64,000 nt of DNA from Sporomusa acidovorans (GCF_900101845.1 NZ_FNAM01000007.1:62001-126000); one strand, 5' to 3'. Counted from the stretch's first letter, positions 1 to 8,810 are shown. Numbers and translations are program-made. The notes: generated by a model from the sequence alone, not told the origin.

Positions 1-452
1 CGGACGATTGGGAAGAGAATGCCGCCGGCCCGGGCCGTGTTTGACGGCGTGGCCGGGCTGATAATCAGGTCGCTGAGTACCAGTGTGTATCCTAGTTTAA
101 GGGTACTGCTGCCGATGGCCTTGATCAAAAGGAAAGCAATACGGCGTCCCAGGCCTGTCTTGATAAAGCCTTTGGCGAACAAAAAGGCGGCGACAATCAA
201 CCAGATCGTGGTGTTGGAAAATCCGCTGATGGCTTCAGCCGGCTTCAAGACACCGGCAAGGGCTGTAAACGTTACGCTTGCTAGGGCCACGGCACCAATT
301 GGCAGCGGCTGAAGAATAAAGCCGAAAATAGTAGCAACAAAAATGGCCATAAGCTGCCAGGCTTCCGGTTTAAGTCCCTGCGGTACCGGGATAAACCAGA
401 GTGCGGCGCCAAGGGCAATCGTAATTAACGCTTTTAGCAGGCTGCTGTTCAT
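1..452 (-). CDS. DASS-family sodium/anion symporter, N-terminal part (runs off window)
   Basis: About 150 residues are visible; the C-terminal part lies before base 1. The ATG at 452 follows a GGAGGT site (462-467 on the plus strand). The peptide has successive hydrophobic segments and the motif PSNTARAGG near residue 138; the SNT triplet is the sodium/substrate signature of the divalent anion:Na+ symporter (SLC13/CitT) family. It would import di- or tricarboxylates across the inner membrane. It is only distantly similar to the second DASS gene at 1616-3082, which has STT at the equivalent place, so the two are separate paralogues. Substrate cannot be fixed from sequence. Confidence 0.85.
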   Translation of the reverse strand, partial: MNSSLLKALITIALGAALWFIPVPQGLKPEAWQLMAIFVATIFGFILQPLPIGAVALASVTFTALAGVLKPAEAISGFSNTTIWLIVAAFLFAKGFIKTGLGRRIAFLLIKAIGSSTLKLGYTLVLSDLIISPATPSNTARAGGILFPIV

Positions 453-674
453 ACCAGGCATACCTCCAAATTTTTTGAGATTTAGATAATGCCGTATCTA
501 CACTTTAGCATTCACATATTAGTAAGCAAAATACCAATAATCTCTAGTCCTATACCAAGTCGCCTCAGTTTCCGCCAAACAAACCCGAAATGTAAATAAT
601 CAATGTCTTTTTTATGGCGCTTTCCCCCTTTCATTCGCATATATATGTTATAAGATGCGGAAAGGAGGAATAGT

Positions 675-1469
675 ATGACACATATAGAGCCCTGGGAAAA
701 ATGCACATTAGGGTATGGTCCGAAAACCATTGTCGTTCAGCAGGTGCTGGGAGAGAGACAGGTTCAGAAATCGATTGACGTGCATGTGGTGGTGCCGCGC
801 CACAAACCCGCCATTGAACAGATTGTCGATGTGTTTGTAAAAAAACTGCGGATTACCGATGTCGATGTCATCCCTAATAAGGTTGTTGTCAGAGGCCAAT
901 TTGAAGTTAAGGCCCTGTATGTTGCCTGTAGGCCGCGGCAGCCGGTGCATGCGGTGGAGGTGTGGCCTGTCCGCTTTACCGCTTATGCCGATATCCGGGG
1001 TGCGCGGCGGGGCATGGAGGCTGATGCCAGTGTTATCGTAGAGTATGTCGATTATGATTGTGATGAGTATACCCGAGCTCACTGGCATAAAAAGAAAGGC
1101 CCTGATTATGACGATTGTGACGACGATTACGATTATGATGACTGTGACGATGATTATGATGACTGTGACGATGATTATGATGACTGTGACGATGATTATG
1201 ATGACTGTGACGATGATTATGATGACTGTGGTGGCTGTGACTATCTGGAAGAATGCCATCACCAGCATAAGCCCTACAAAAAACAGCCATGCAAGCCTTG
1301 CTGTGAGGATGATTATGATCACCATTGTAAGCCGCATAAACGGCCGCGCCGCTGTACCCGCCGGTTTGATGTCGCGGTAGTGCTGGGAATTACCGTCAAG
1401 GTAATGACCGACCGGGAAGTTTTTTTAAATCCGCCGCCGCAGGCGCTGCCCTACAAGCCTAAAGGATAG
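675..1469 (+). CDS. SPOCS (DUF3794) domain protein with Asp/Tyr/Cys-rich repeat insert
   Basis: 264 residues; ATG preceded by AAAGGAGGAA. Residues ~18-130 match the SPOCS/DUF3794 fold found in spore-coat and SipL-like proteins of Firmicutes. Residues ~140-190 are a low-complexity run of the heptad DYDDCDD, followed by a Cys/His/Lys-rich stretch, and then a short beta-rich tail (~230-264) that looks like the end of a second SPOCS-like strand set. There is no signal peptide. A role in spore envelope assembly is inferred from the domain only; the acidic Cys/Tyr repeats could bind metal or cross-link. It stands alone, ending in a region with a hairpin repeat, a palindrome and a terminator. Confidence 0.75.
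   Translation: MTHIEPWEKCTLGYGPKTIVVQQVLGERQVQKSIDVHVVVPRHKPAIEQIVDVFVKKLRITDVDVIPNKVVVRGQFEVKALYVACRPRQPVHAVEVWPVRFTAYADIRGARRGMEADASVIVEYVDYDCDEYTRAHWHKKKGPDYDDCDDDYDYDDCDDDYDDCDDDYDDCDDDYDDCDDDYDDCGGCDYLEECHHQHKPYKKQPCKPCCEDDYDHHCKPHKRPRRCTRRFDVAVVLGITVKVMTDREVFLNPPPQALPYKPKG
1131..1230 (+). repeat. 21-bp in-frame tandem repeat inside the SPOCS gene
   Basis: Four exact copies of a 21-base unit (1131-1151, 1152-1172, 1173-1193, 1194-1214) plus 16 bases of a fifth encode repeated DYDDCDD heptads. Copies are identical at nucleotide level, so the array is either recent or kept uniform by slippage; length variation between strains is expected. Confidence 0.95.
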
Positions 1470-1478
1470 AAAAGGGGC

Positions 1479-1514
1479 GGCTTGTGTCAGTCCTTCAGGA
1501 CGCCGGCAGAAGCC
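1479..1514 (+). repeat. REP-like imperfect palindrome, copy A
   Basis: A 36-base hairpin with outer arms GGCTT/AAGCC and an inner GTCCT/AGGAC stem, lying just after the SPOCS gene. Its reverse complement aligns with copy B at 4857-4893 (roughly four bases in five identical, by eye). Both copies sit in the gap between convergent genes and both are preceded by GGCGGCTT-type and followed by AAGCCTTA-type sequence. Confidence 0.6.
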
Positions 1515-1531
1515 TTAGTCGCTCTTACTTA

Positions 1532-1553
1532 TCAGAAAGGTTAACCTTTCTGA
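1532..1553. other. 22-bp perfect palindrome
   Basis: Arms TCAGAAAGG/CCTTTCTGA around a central TTAA, perfectly symmetric. It lies 8 bases before the terminator hairpin in the convergent gap. Could be part of a transcript-end structure or a protein-binding site; no protein is implied by context. Confidence 0.6.
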
Positions 1554-1560
1554 AAATGTA

Positions 1561-1603
1561 AAAAAATCTGCCTGTGTATTGATCGATACAGGCAGATTTT
1601 TTT
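1561..1603. terminator. Bidirectional intrinsic terminator
   Basis: Stem AATCTGCCTGTGTAT/ATACAGGCAGATT with A-rich left and T-rich right flanks; serves the SPOCS gene (plus) and the DASS transporter ending at 1616 (minus). Confidence 0.9.
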
Positions 1604-1615
1604 AGAGAAAGTCTA

Positions 1616-3082
1616 TTATACTAAACCGAGCCATCTCCAATAGGTGGCACCCAGCAAGAGAATCAGTACATAAGCAATAATGGTCAATGGAATACCGGTT
1701 TTGATAAAGTCCTTGACTTCAAAGGTTTCTGTCCCATAGGCAATCATATTTTGCGGCGCGTTTACCGGCAGGATGAACCCGAAGCTGACGACATACTGCA
1801 GGATCATGGTCATGCCTACAATGTTGATGCCGGGGGTTGTTACACTTTGCAGAATAGAGATAACGATCGGAATCATTGCTGCGGCCAAAGCAGTTGCACT
1901 GGCAAAACCGAGATGGATAATAATCAGGAAAGCAGCCAGAACGGCCAGAATGGTTAAGGCAGGCATTGCCTGCAGGCCAATCATATTGACAATTACTTTT
2001 GCCAGCCAGGCAGCCGCCTTGGTGGAAAGAAGGGCGGATCCCAGACTGATTCCCACTCCGAACAAAATAATTGTCCCCCAATTAATCTTCGGTTGTGCTT
2101 CCTTCCAGGTCATAACACCAATTCCGGGCAACAGCATAAGCGCAATTGCCACAATAGTGGTTGTCGAGGTGTCAAATTTGTGAAGAACCTGTTCAGTGGC
2201 CCACAAAAACAGAAGAATGCAGGACATAACCAGCAGTTTTTTCTCAGAGGTTTTCATGGGTCCCATTTCGGTAAGCAGGCGTCGCACGGCCTCACTGCCG
2301 CCGGCAATTTCATTGGTTTCAGGCGGCATAAGTTTCATGAGGACATAATAAAGAACTACGGACATAATGGCTGAGAAAGGCGCAGCGGCCATAAACCAAT
2401 CAATCCAGGAAATGTCAATTCCAAGCTGGGATTTGATAAATCCAACGGCAATCATATTCTGGGCAGCCGCGGTTTTAATACCCACATTCCACAGACTGTC
2501 GGCCTGAGCGGTTGCAATCATCATTACTGCCGCAAAACGGCTTTTAAGATTAACACCAAACGCGGCAATAATACCCATCACGATAGGCACCATGCAGGAA
2601 ACCCTGGCCGTTGTACTGGGAACGAAGAAGCTGAGTGTAAAACCGACAAGAATGACGCCAATCAGTACGCGGTTGGTTTTTGCGCCGATCTTTGACAATA
2701 CAACTAGGGCGATCCGTTTGTCAAGTCCGGTTTGGGTCATGGCAGCCGCCAAGAATAAGGCGCCGGCCACCAGGGCGAATGCGGTATTGCTAAAACCGCC
2801 CAAGGCCATAGTCAGTGCTTTGCTTGTTCCTAAAATGGCTGTTGGTTTGGCAGCATCCGGTGCTGTTCCCAGCAGCAATGCCATTAATCCCATAATCACG
2901 GCAGCGCTTACCGGATAGGAAATTGAATCAGTCATCCAGACAATAACGGAAAATAGTAAAATTGCGAGCATTCTTTGACCTGCGACCGGCAACCCTTCCG
3001 GTGTAGGAATGGCTAGAATGCCTAATAAAACCAGGAATCCGAGCGCCAGGCCATAGCGCTTAAAAAAAGATTCTGCTTGCAT
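1616..3082 (-). CDS. DASS-family sodium:dicarboxylate symporter
   Basis: 488 residues, full length for the family, with about 11-13 hydrophobic segments. The two repeat motifs are recognisable: PSTTAR near residue 155 (usual SNT written as STT) and PVNAPQNMIAYG near residue 437, the second sodium/carboxylate motif. It would import C4-dicarboxylates, tartrate-like or related anions across the inner membrane. The start ATG has GGAGAT upstream on the minus strand. It is monocistronic, ending at the bidirectional terminator. It is a paralogue, not a duplicate, of the gene at 1-452. Substrate undetermined. Confidence 0.88.
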   Translation of the reverse strand: MQAESFFKRYGLALGFLVLLGILAIPTPEGLPVAGQRMLAILLFSVIVWMTDSISYPVSAAVIMGLMALLLGTAPDAAKPTAILGTSKALTMALGGFSNTAFALVAGALFLAAAMTQTGLDKRIALVVLSKIGAKTNRVLIGVILVGFTLSFFVPSTTARVSCMVPIVMGIIAAFGVNLKSRFAAVMMIATAQADSLWNVGIKTAAAQNMIAVGFIKSQLGIDISWIDWFMAAAPFSAIMSVVLYYVLMKLMPPETNEIAGGSEAVRRLLTEMGPMKTSEKKLLVMSCILLFLWATEQVLHKFDTSTTTIVAIALMLLPGIGVMTWKEAQPKINWGTIILFGVGISLGSALLSTKAAAWLAKVIVNMIGLQAMPALTILAVLAAFLIIIHLGFASATALAAAMIPIVISILQSVTTPGINIVGMTMILQYVVSFGFILPVNAPQNMIAYGTETFEVKDFIKTGIPLTIIAYVLILLLGATYWRWLGLV

Positions 3083-3404
3083 TGTTCCATCTCCTTATTT
3101 TGTATTTTTTTGTATATGTGCTACCTGCCTCTAATAAGCAGATAGGAGTTTGCTATGTTCTTGGTTAACGTTGCAGTTCAATAGTAGGATGGAACATCAT
3201 GATAGGTTATTTTACTAAGGGTATTCTCCTAGCAAGTTTATTTTCCTGCAGGTTAACGATGCCTGTCACCGTTATTTTTTTACCGGTATTTTGGCGGAAT
3301 TGTCTATTTTTGAAAAACTGGCTTGCCAGGAAAATAATACCGGCTATAATAAGAGTAATAGCAGGAATGATAAAGTATTGTCTGTTTGAAAGGCTGGGAA
3401 GATC
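3083..3404. other. Divergent intergenic region without a convincing gene
   Basis: Upstream regions of the DASS gene (minus) and the MBL hydrolase gene (plus). A 69-codon open frame (3199-3408) overlaps the next start by four bases but has no good ribosome site and an unconvincing composition, so it is not called. Confidence 0.5.
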
Positions 3405-4139
3405 ATGAATTATTTACTGTCCCAATTGACGGCAGGGGCCTATGTGATTGCTGTAGAAGACACACATACCTGGGATGTACGGTCATATACAAATTGCTAT
3501 GTTTTGCGGCGCAGCGGACAGCTTATTCTTATTGATGCCGGCTTGCCGGAATATCAATCTGCCATTGTCGATGCACTGGCTAGAATAAGGATCACTCCCG
3601 ACCGGGTAACAGATGTACTGCTAACCCATGGGCATCATGATCATGCCGAGGGGGCGGCTTTATTCAACAAGGCCAGAAAGTATGTTCATCCTGCCGATAA
3701 ACCTATGTTGCCGGCGCAGTTGGCTGCCGAGTTTATGACTTATGTGCCGCTCCCCGGGGAATTTACGTTTGCCGCCGAAGGGGTTGACGGCTTAGAAATC
3801 GTGTTGGTCAACACCCACTCGCCGGGTTCGGTCGCTATTTATGATCAGCTGTCAGGGGCGTTATTTGTCGGCGATTTTTTTTGCTATTTTGGCGAAAGCT
3901 TACCTCAAGGCGAATTAGTTACGAACAGCAACTTGATCAAACAAGGTTCATGCGATTATGTTGCCGGGCAGGCAGCAGCCGGTGAGCCGGGATTGGACAG
4001 ATTTATGCTGGGGCTGGGCAGATTGCTGGAATATCGGCCGGAATTTTTCTGCACCGGCCATGGCGTGGTAGTCCGCCAGGATATCCAGGCCTTTCTAAAA
4101 AAAATGTGGCAAAGCGGATCACAAAAACGACCAGGATAA
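3405..4139 (+). CDS. MBL-fold metallo-hydrolase (glyoxalase II-like)
   Basis: 244 residues. The metal-binding motif THGHHDHAEG (~residues 75-84) gives the HxHxDH ligands; NTHSPGS supplies the next His, GDFF the bridging Asp and TGHG the last His. This is the arrangement of glyoxalase II/hydroxyacyl-thioester hydrolases and related lactonases. It is cytosolic, with no signal peptide. The VOC-fold glyoxalase gene begins 30 bases downstream, so both are probably one transcript. Hydrolysis of an S-lactoyl-type thioester is plausible but not shown; other MBL hydrolases have the same motif. Confidence 0.85.
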   Translation: MNYLLSQLTAGAYVIAVEDTHTWDVRSYTNCYVLRRSGQLILIDAGLPEYQSAIVDALARIRITPDRVTDVLLTHGHHDHAEGAALFNKARKYVHPADKPMLPAQLAAEFMTYVPLPGEFTFAAEGVDGLEIVLVNTHSPGSVAIYDQLSGALFVGDFFCYFGESLPQGELVTNSNLIKQGSCDYVAGQAAAGEPGLDRFMLGLGRLLEYRPEFFCTGHGVVVRQDIQAFLKKMWQSGSQKRPG

Positions 4140-4169
4140 CTAATATATTATATAAAGGAGTGAAGCTCT

Positions 4170-4535
4170 GTGGATTTTAAATTTGCGCACAACAACATCA
4201 ATGTATTAAACCTGGAAAAAAGTATGGTTTTTTATAAAGAGGCTTTGCAACTGACGGAAACCAGGCGCATTGAAAAGCCTAATTTTACAATTGTTTACCT
4301 GGGTGATGGGCAGACGCCGCATAAACTGGAATTGACCTGGATTAAGGGGCGTAAGGAAGCCTATAACCTGGGCGAGAATGAGTTTCATCTAGCTTTTACG
4401 ACTCCCGACTTTGAGAAAGCATACAATCATCATAAAGCCATGGGCTGTATCTGCTACGAAAACAAAGAAATGGGCATCTATTTTATTTCCGATCCGGACG
4501 GCTATTGGCTGGAAGTCATTCCTGAGAGATTCTGA
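4170..4535 (+). CDS. VOC-family glyoxalase I-like protein
   Basis: 121 residues from a GTG with AAAGGAGTGA upstream. Two beta-alpha-beta-beta-beta modules give the VOC fold. Probable metal ligands are the N-terminal His (NNINV region shows HNN), the Glu of KLELTW, the His of FHLAF and the Glu of WLEVIP, as in lactoylglutathione lyase; the ending SDPDGYWLEV is characteristic. It would isomerise the hemithioacetal of methylglyoxal with a thiol. Pairing with the MBL hydrolase just upstream supports a methylglyoxal detoxification pair. Thiol cofactor unknown. Confidence 0.82.
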   Translation: MDFKFAHNNINVLNLEKSMVFYKEALQLTETRRIEKPNFTIVYLGDGQTPHKLELTWIKGRKEAYNLGENEFHLAFTTPDFEKAYNHHKAMGCICYENKEMGIYFISDPDGYWLEVIPERF

Positions 4536-4590
4536 TAGTACTTTTGCCAAAAGGAAACGCTAACAGGCAGCGATATGTCTGGGCAGGATC

Positions 4591-4634
4591 AAAAACCGGA
4601 CTCTTGATGTGTTCAAGGATCCAGTTTTTGTTTT
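4591..4634 (+). terminator. Intrinsic terminator after the glyoxalase gene
   Basis: Imperfect stem AAAAACCGGACTCTTGA/TTCAAGGATCCAGTTTTT followed by a T-rich run; 55 bases after the glyoxalase stop. Confidence 0.75.
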
Positions 4635-4742
4635 GACCAAATTGTTTTTTGCAGGGCAACAACATCATCGAACCTCTTTCTATAGATTTTTTTTGAGCAG
4701 ATGGTGCGAGAATTACCCATGCTGTCCTGAATTTAAGATAGA

Positions 4743-4786
4743 GAAAATCAGGCCCAGCCTATTTTTAGGCTGGGCCTGATTTTTTG
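4743..4786. terminator. Strong bidirectional terminator
   Basis: Long perfect stem AATCAGGCCCAGCCTA/TAGGCTGGGCCTGATT with T6 on the right and A-rich left side; placed between the glyoxalase gene and the convergent lactate permease gene. Confidence 0.92.
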
Positions 4787-4856
4787 CATTGCCAGAAAAT
4801 ATGGCCATTTCCTGGTAATAGGTAAGCACGCCTATACTCCCTAAAGAGGTACAGGC

Positions 4857-4893
4857 GGCTTCTAGCGGCGTCCGGAACGACTTGGCACAAGCC
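4857..4893 (+). repeat. REP-like imperfect palindrome, copy B
   Basis: 37 bases with outer arms GGCTT/AAGCC, ending five bases before the lactate permease stop codon. It is the inverted relative of the element at 1479-1514. No third copy was noticed in the other intergenic regions of the window. Confidence 0.6.
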
Positions 4894-4898
4894 TTATG

Positions 4899-6530
4899 TC
4901 AGGGAATCATCCAGGATAATATGTAGGCTTGCAAATAGGTCATGATTCCCACGATAATAGCCAGAATAATGGAATGCATGACGGTAAAGCTGAATAAATC
5001 GCCTTCTTTGCCAACCAGGCCGGTAGCAGCAGTTGCTACGACAATACTTTGCGGGGAAATCATTTTGCCGGTTACGCCGCCGGAGGAATTGGCGGCAACC
5101 GTTAAAGTGGGGTCAACGCCTACTTGCTGAGCGGTAACAGACTGAAGGTTACCGAACAGGGCATTGGCCGACGTATCTGATCCTGTTAAAAATACCCCCA
5201 GCCAGCCAAGCCAGGCGGAGAAAAAGGGGAAAAATGATCCAGTGCCTGCTAAAAACAGTCCCAGGCTTGAGCTCATTCCCGAGTAATTCATAATATAGGC
5301 AAGGCCAAGAACGGCCGGGATGGTAATAAGGGGTTTGGTTAATTGCTTAAAGGTTTTGCCAAGAATGCTGAAAAACTGTCCGGGGCCGATGCCCAATACC
5401 ATCGCCGACAGAATACTGGCAATAAATAACGCTGTGCCGGCGGCACTTAACCAGTTGATTTTATATACGGCCGACATGGGTGTCGGTGCTTTGACAATGG
5501 GGGCAACCTGCGTTACGGCATTATGCAGGCCGGGAACGTAGATAGATAGCGTGGGGGCGTCAAGGATAGCCTTAACCGGTTTTAGTCCCCATAAAATAAC
5601 CATAACCGTCAAAATGATAAAGGGTGCCCAGGCGGTAATCAGTTCTCCGGCCGAATAGGCGGGGAGGGTGGTGGCTTTAGCTTTGCTGGCTTGTTCGCCG
5701 GGAAAGCGCCAAATAGTGGCAGGTTTCCAGGCATTCAGAAAAATGGTTAATGACAAAATAGCGGCGAGGGAGGAGAGAATATCCGGGAGTTCAGGGCCGA
5801 GATAGTTGGCCGACAGGTATTGAACGCTGGCAAAGGACAGACCGGCTAGCAGACAGGCAGGCATTACTTCCCAGGTTGCTTTCCAGCCGGACATCAGTAC
5901 AATGAGCCAAATGGGGATAATTGCCGAAAGAAAAGGCAGTTGCCGGCCAACCATCTGACTTATTTTAAACGTATCAATACCGGTAACCTGCCCGGCTACG
6001 ATAATGGGAATCCCAATACCGCCAAAGGCAACCGGTGCGGTATTGGCAATCAGGCAAAGGCCGGCCGCATATAACGGATTGAAGCCAAGTCCTACCAGCA
6101 TGCCGGCAGATATGGCCACAGGTGTGCCAAAGCCCGCCGCGCCTTCCAAAAAGGCACCAAAGGCGAAGGCGATAAGCAGGGCCTGTAGGCGACGGTCATC
6201 TGTGATCGTGGCGATCGAGTTTTTAAGTATGTCAAATTTTCCTGTTTCCACCGTCATGTTATAGATAAAGATGGCAGTCAGTACAATCCAAAAGATGGGA
6301 AAAATACCGTAGGCGATTCCCATCAAGGCAGATAGGAAAGCGGTACTTACAGGCATTTTATAGATAAGCACAGCCACCAGAAAAGCAGCGATCAGTGCGG
6401 TTATGCCGGCAACTTGCCCGGGGGAACGGCGGATAGCCAATAAATAAAAAATGATAATGATCGGAATGGCTGCCGCCAAGGCCGATAAGAAAGTACTGGC
6501 TAATGGGACATATTCCTGCGTCCATGTCAT
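4899..6530 (-). CDS. lldP: L-lactate permease (LctP family)
   Basis: 543 residues from the ATG at 6530, chosen because AGGAGGG lies just upstream; the in-frame ATG eight codons earlier overlaps that site. About 12-14 membrane segments, with the LctP-family stretches FLEGAAGFGTPVA and SGSDTSANALFGNLQ-type sequence (here TGSDTSANALFG) near the end. It symports lactate or glycolate with protons across the inner membrane. It is divergent from lutABC across a 142-base gap, so uptake and oxidation are likely co-regulated. It ends in a region with a REP-like element and a strong terminator. Confidence 0.95.
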   Translation of the reverse strand: MTWTQEYVPLASTFLSALAAAIPIIIIFYLLAIRRSPGQVAGITALIAAFLVAVLIYKMPVSTAFLSALMGIAYGIFPIFWIVLTAIFIYNMTVETGKFDILKNSIATITDDRRLQALLIAFAFGAFLEGAAGFGTPVAISAGMLVGLGFNPLYAAGLCLIANTAPVAFGGIGIPIIVAGQVTGIDTFKISQMVGRQLPFLSAIIPIWLIVLMSGWKATWEVMPACLLAGLSFASVQYLSANYLGPELPDILSSLAAILSLTIFLNAWKPATIWRFPGEQASKAKATTLPAYSAGELITAWAPFIILTVMVILWGLKPVKAILDAPTLSIYVPGLHNAVTQVAPIVKAPTPMSAVYKINWLSAAGTALFIASILSAMVLGIGPGQFFSILGKTFKQLTKPLITIPAVLGLAYIMNYSGMSSSLGLFLAGTGSFFPFFSAWLGWLGVFLTGSDTSANALFGNLQSVTAQQVGVDPTLTVAANSSGGVTGKMISPQSIVVATAATGLVGKEGDLFSFTVMHSIILAIIVGIMTYLQAYILSWMIP

Positions 6531-6672
6531 GATATAACCCTCCTGAGCCTTCAAATTATCCGTTTCTATTATTCACCATCAGGATAAAAAAAACTCAGGA
6601 TAATGCTGGATAAGCTGCGCAAACTATATATGATTGCAGCGATCTCACTTTATATGTTGGAGGTCCCAGGAA

Positions 6673-7401
6673 ATGAAAGCATCCATATTTATTACTTGCA
6701 TTTGTGACAGTTTGTATCCCCATGTCGGGGAAGCGATGGTGCGGGTGTTGGAGAAGCTGGGGGTAACATTGGATTTTCCCCCGGCGCAAACCTGCTGTGG
6801 TCAGCCGGCACTTAGCAGCGGTTATTGGGAAGATGCCCGGCCAATTGCTGAAAAAATGCTTACTATCTTCCAAAACAGTGAATACGTGGTTGCGCCGGCC
6901 GGGTCCTGTATCACTGCGGTTAAAGAATATTATCCGCTTTTATTTGAACACAACGCCGCGCAATACCGGCAAGCCAAGGATTTAATCGCTAAAATTTACG
7001 AGTTTAGTGAATTTGTGGTTAAAGTGCTAAAAAAAGAGGATGTGGGAGCAAGGTTTCCGCACAGGGTGACCTATCATTCCAGTTGTCATGCCCGCCGGTT
7101 CTTAAACACGGATCAATATGTCCGCACTCTGCTGAAAAACGTAAAAGACATTGATTATGTACCTTTGGCGCACGAAGAGGCTTGCTGTGGTTTTGGCGGA
7201 ACATTTTCGGTGAAGTTGCCCGAAATATCGGAAGCTATGGTGGATGAAAAAGCGAGAAATATTCTGGAAACCAAAGCCGATGTACTTGTTGGTGTGGATT
7301 TAAGCTGCCTGATGAATATTGACGGCAGGCTGAAAAAACAACAGGCCAATGTGCGGGTAATACATATTGCCGAACTCTTAGATGAGGGGATGAGAACGTG
7401 A
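6673..7401 (+). CDS. lutA: Lactate utilisation protein A (CCG-domain Fe-S subunit)
   Basis: 242 residues from the ATG at 6673, preceded by GGAGGT; an earlier in-frame ATG at 6634 lacks a ribosome site. Two CCG domains are visible: C..CGQPALSSG with the following APAGSC (~residues 37-77) and SSCHARR...EEACCGFGG (~residues 138-180), which coordinate non-canonical 4Fe-4S clusters. It is the LutA/LldE subunit of the cytosolic complex that oxidises L-lactate to pyruvate independently of flavin. It overlaps lutB by four bases. Confidence 0.93.
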   Translation: MKASIFITCICDSLYPHVGEAMVRVLEKLGVTLDFPPAQTCCGQPALSSGYWEDARPIAEKMLTIFQNSEYVVAPAGSCITAVKEYYPLLFEHNAAQYRQAKDLIAKIYEFSEFVVKVLKKEDVGARFPHRVTYHSSCHARRFLNTDQYVRTLLKNVKDIDYVPLAHEEACCGFGGTFSVKLPEISEAMVDEKARNILETKADVLVGVDLSCLMNIDGRLKKQQANVRVIHIAELLDEGMRT

Positions 7402-8810
7402 GTGAAAGACCGGTACTTCACCTGCGGGACAGAGCAGTCAAGGCTTTAAAGGATGATCAGATGCGGCAGGCAGTGCGTAAAGCAGTTGACCGGTTAAGCG
7501 GCAATAAGGATAAAGCCGCCCGTGAACTTCCCAACTGGGAGGAATGGCGGGAACAGACCAGGCTTATCAGACAGCATACCATCAGTCACCTGGATTATTA
7601 TCTGAAAACCCTGACCGAGAATGTTAGAAAGGCAGGCGGTCAGGTTCATTTTGCCCTAACCGCCGAGGAAGCGCGCAAGATTATTACCGCTCTCTGCAAG
7701 CAGTATCAGGCCAAACAAATTGTAAAATCCAAGTCCATGGTTACAGAGGAAATTCATCTGAATCCGGCACTGACAGCAGCCGGCATGGAAGTGGTGGAGA
7801 GCGATCTGGCCGAGTATATCCTGCAACTGGCCGGTGAAACGCCTTCCCACATTATTGTGCCGGCCATCCACAAAAACCGCTATCAGATTGCCGAGTTATT
7901 TTCGCAGGTAGCCGGCGAGCAGGTAGAACCTGAAACCCCGGCGTTAACCGCATTTGCCCGTAAAGTTTTACGCGGCAAATTTATGAGTGCCGATATCGGT
8001 ATTACCGGCTGCAACTTTGCTGTTGCCGAAACCGGCTCCATCACGCTGGTTACGAATGAAGGAAATGCCCGGCTGACAACAGCCCTGCCTAATGTTGTTA
8101 TCAGTGTGATGGGGATGGAGCGGATCGTACCGACTTTTGAAGATCTGGAAACCGTATTGTCCATGCTGCCGCGCAACGCCACCGGCCAGAAGCTGACCAG
8201 CTATGTTTCGGTTATCAATGGCCCGCGCCGGCCGGGGGATATTGATGGCTGCGAAAAATTCCATGTAGTGATTGTCGATAACGGCCGTTCCCGGATGCTG
8301 GCAGATGAAGAATACCGGCAGGCTCTTCATTGTATCCGCTGTGGCGCCTGTTTCAACGTATGTCCTGTATATCGGCAAATTGGCGGCCATGCTTACGGGT
8401 CGGTCTATGGCGGGCCAATTGGTTCGGTCATTACCCCGCTGTTAGAAAATGACTTTGAGTTCTGGGGTGAACTACCTTATGCCTCGACTTTATGCGCCGC
8501 CTGCACCAGCGTCTGTCCGGCCAAAATTCCGCTGCAGGATTTACTGTTCAAGCTGCGGCAGCGGCGTGTGAGTGCCGGCCATACCCATGTATTTGAAAAG
8601 TTTGCTTTCGGTATGTGGAAGCGGTTTTTTAAGTTGCCCGGCACCTATAAATTTGCCATGAAAGCAGCTTCCATAGGACAAAAGCCGCTTGTCAACAATG
8701 GCTATATTAGTGCGCAATTACCTTTGCTTTCGAACTGGACCAACTCACGCTATATGCGGGCGGCCGCCGACACGACCTTCCGCGAGCGCTGGGAAAAACG
8801 CAAGAAATAG
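7398..8810 (+). CDS. lutB: Lactate utilisation protein B (LUD domain, ferredoxin-like clusters)
   Basis: 470 residues from a GTG overlapping the lutA stop (GTGA), with GAGGGGA upstream. An N-terminal LUD domain (~residues 60-300) is followed by two 4Fe-4S motifs, CIRCGACFNVCP (~310-321) and CAACTSVCPAKIP (~366-378), then a basic C-terminal region typical of LutB/LldF. It passes electrons from lactate oxidation towards a cellular acceptor. Length is normal for the family and all cluster cysteines are present. Confidence 0.94.
   Translation: MSERPVLHLRDRAVKALKDDQMRQAVRKAVDRLSGNKDKAARELPNWEEWREQTRLIRQHTISHLDYYLKTLTENVRKAGGQVHFALTAEEARKIITALCKQYQAKQIVKSKSMVTEEIHLNPALTAAGMEVVESDLAEYILQLAGETPSHIIVPAIHKNRYQIAELFSQVAGEQVEPETPALTAFARKVLRGKFMSADIGITGCNFAVAETGSITLVTNEGNARLTTALPNVVISVMGMERIVPTFEDLETVLSMLPRNATGQKLTSYVSVINGPRRPGDIDGCEKFHVVIVDNGRSRMLADEEYRQALHCIRCGACFNVCPVYRQIGGHAYGSVYGGPIGSVITPLLENDFEFWGELPYASTLCAACTSVCPAKIPLQDLLFKLRQRRVSAGHTHVFEKFAFGMWKRFFKLPGTYKFAMKAASIGQKPLVNNGYISAQLPLLSNWTNSRYMRAAADTTFRERWEKRKK

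Noticed and set aside
1131..1230. Tandem repeat as a CRISPR array
   Set aside because: Units are contiguous with no spacers and stay in frame within a coding region.
708..1337. 209-codon minus-strand ORF opposite the SPOCS gene
   Set aside because: It is the reverse reading of the Asp/Tyr repeat, giving Ile/Val runs; shadow of the real gene.
3199..3408. 69-codon plus-strand ORF overlapping the MBL gene start
   Set aside because: Weak ribosome site, no recognisable family and unconvincing residue mix; treated as leader sequence.
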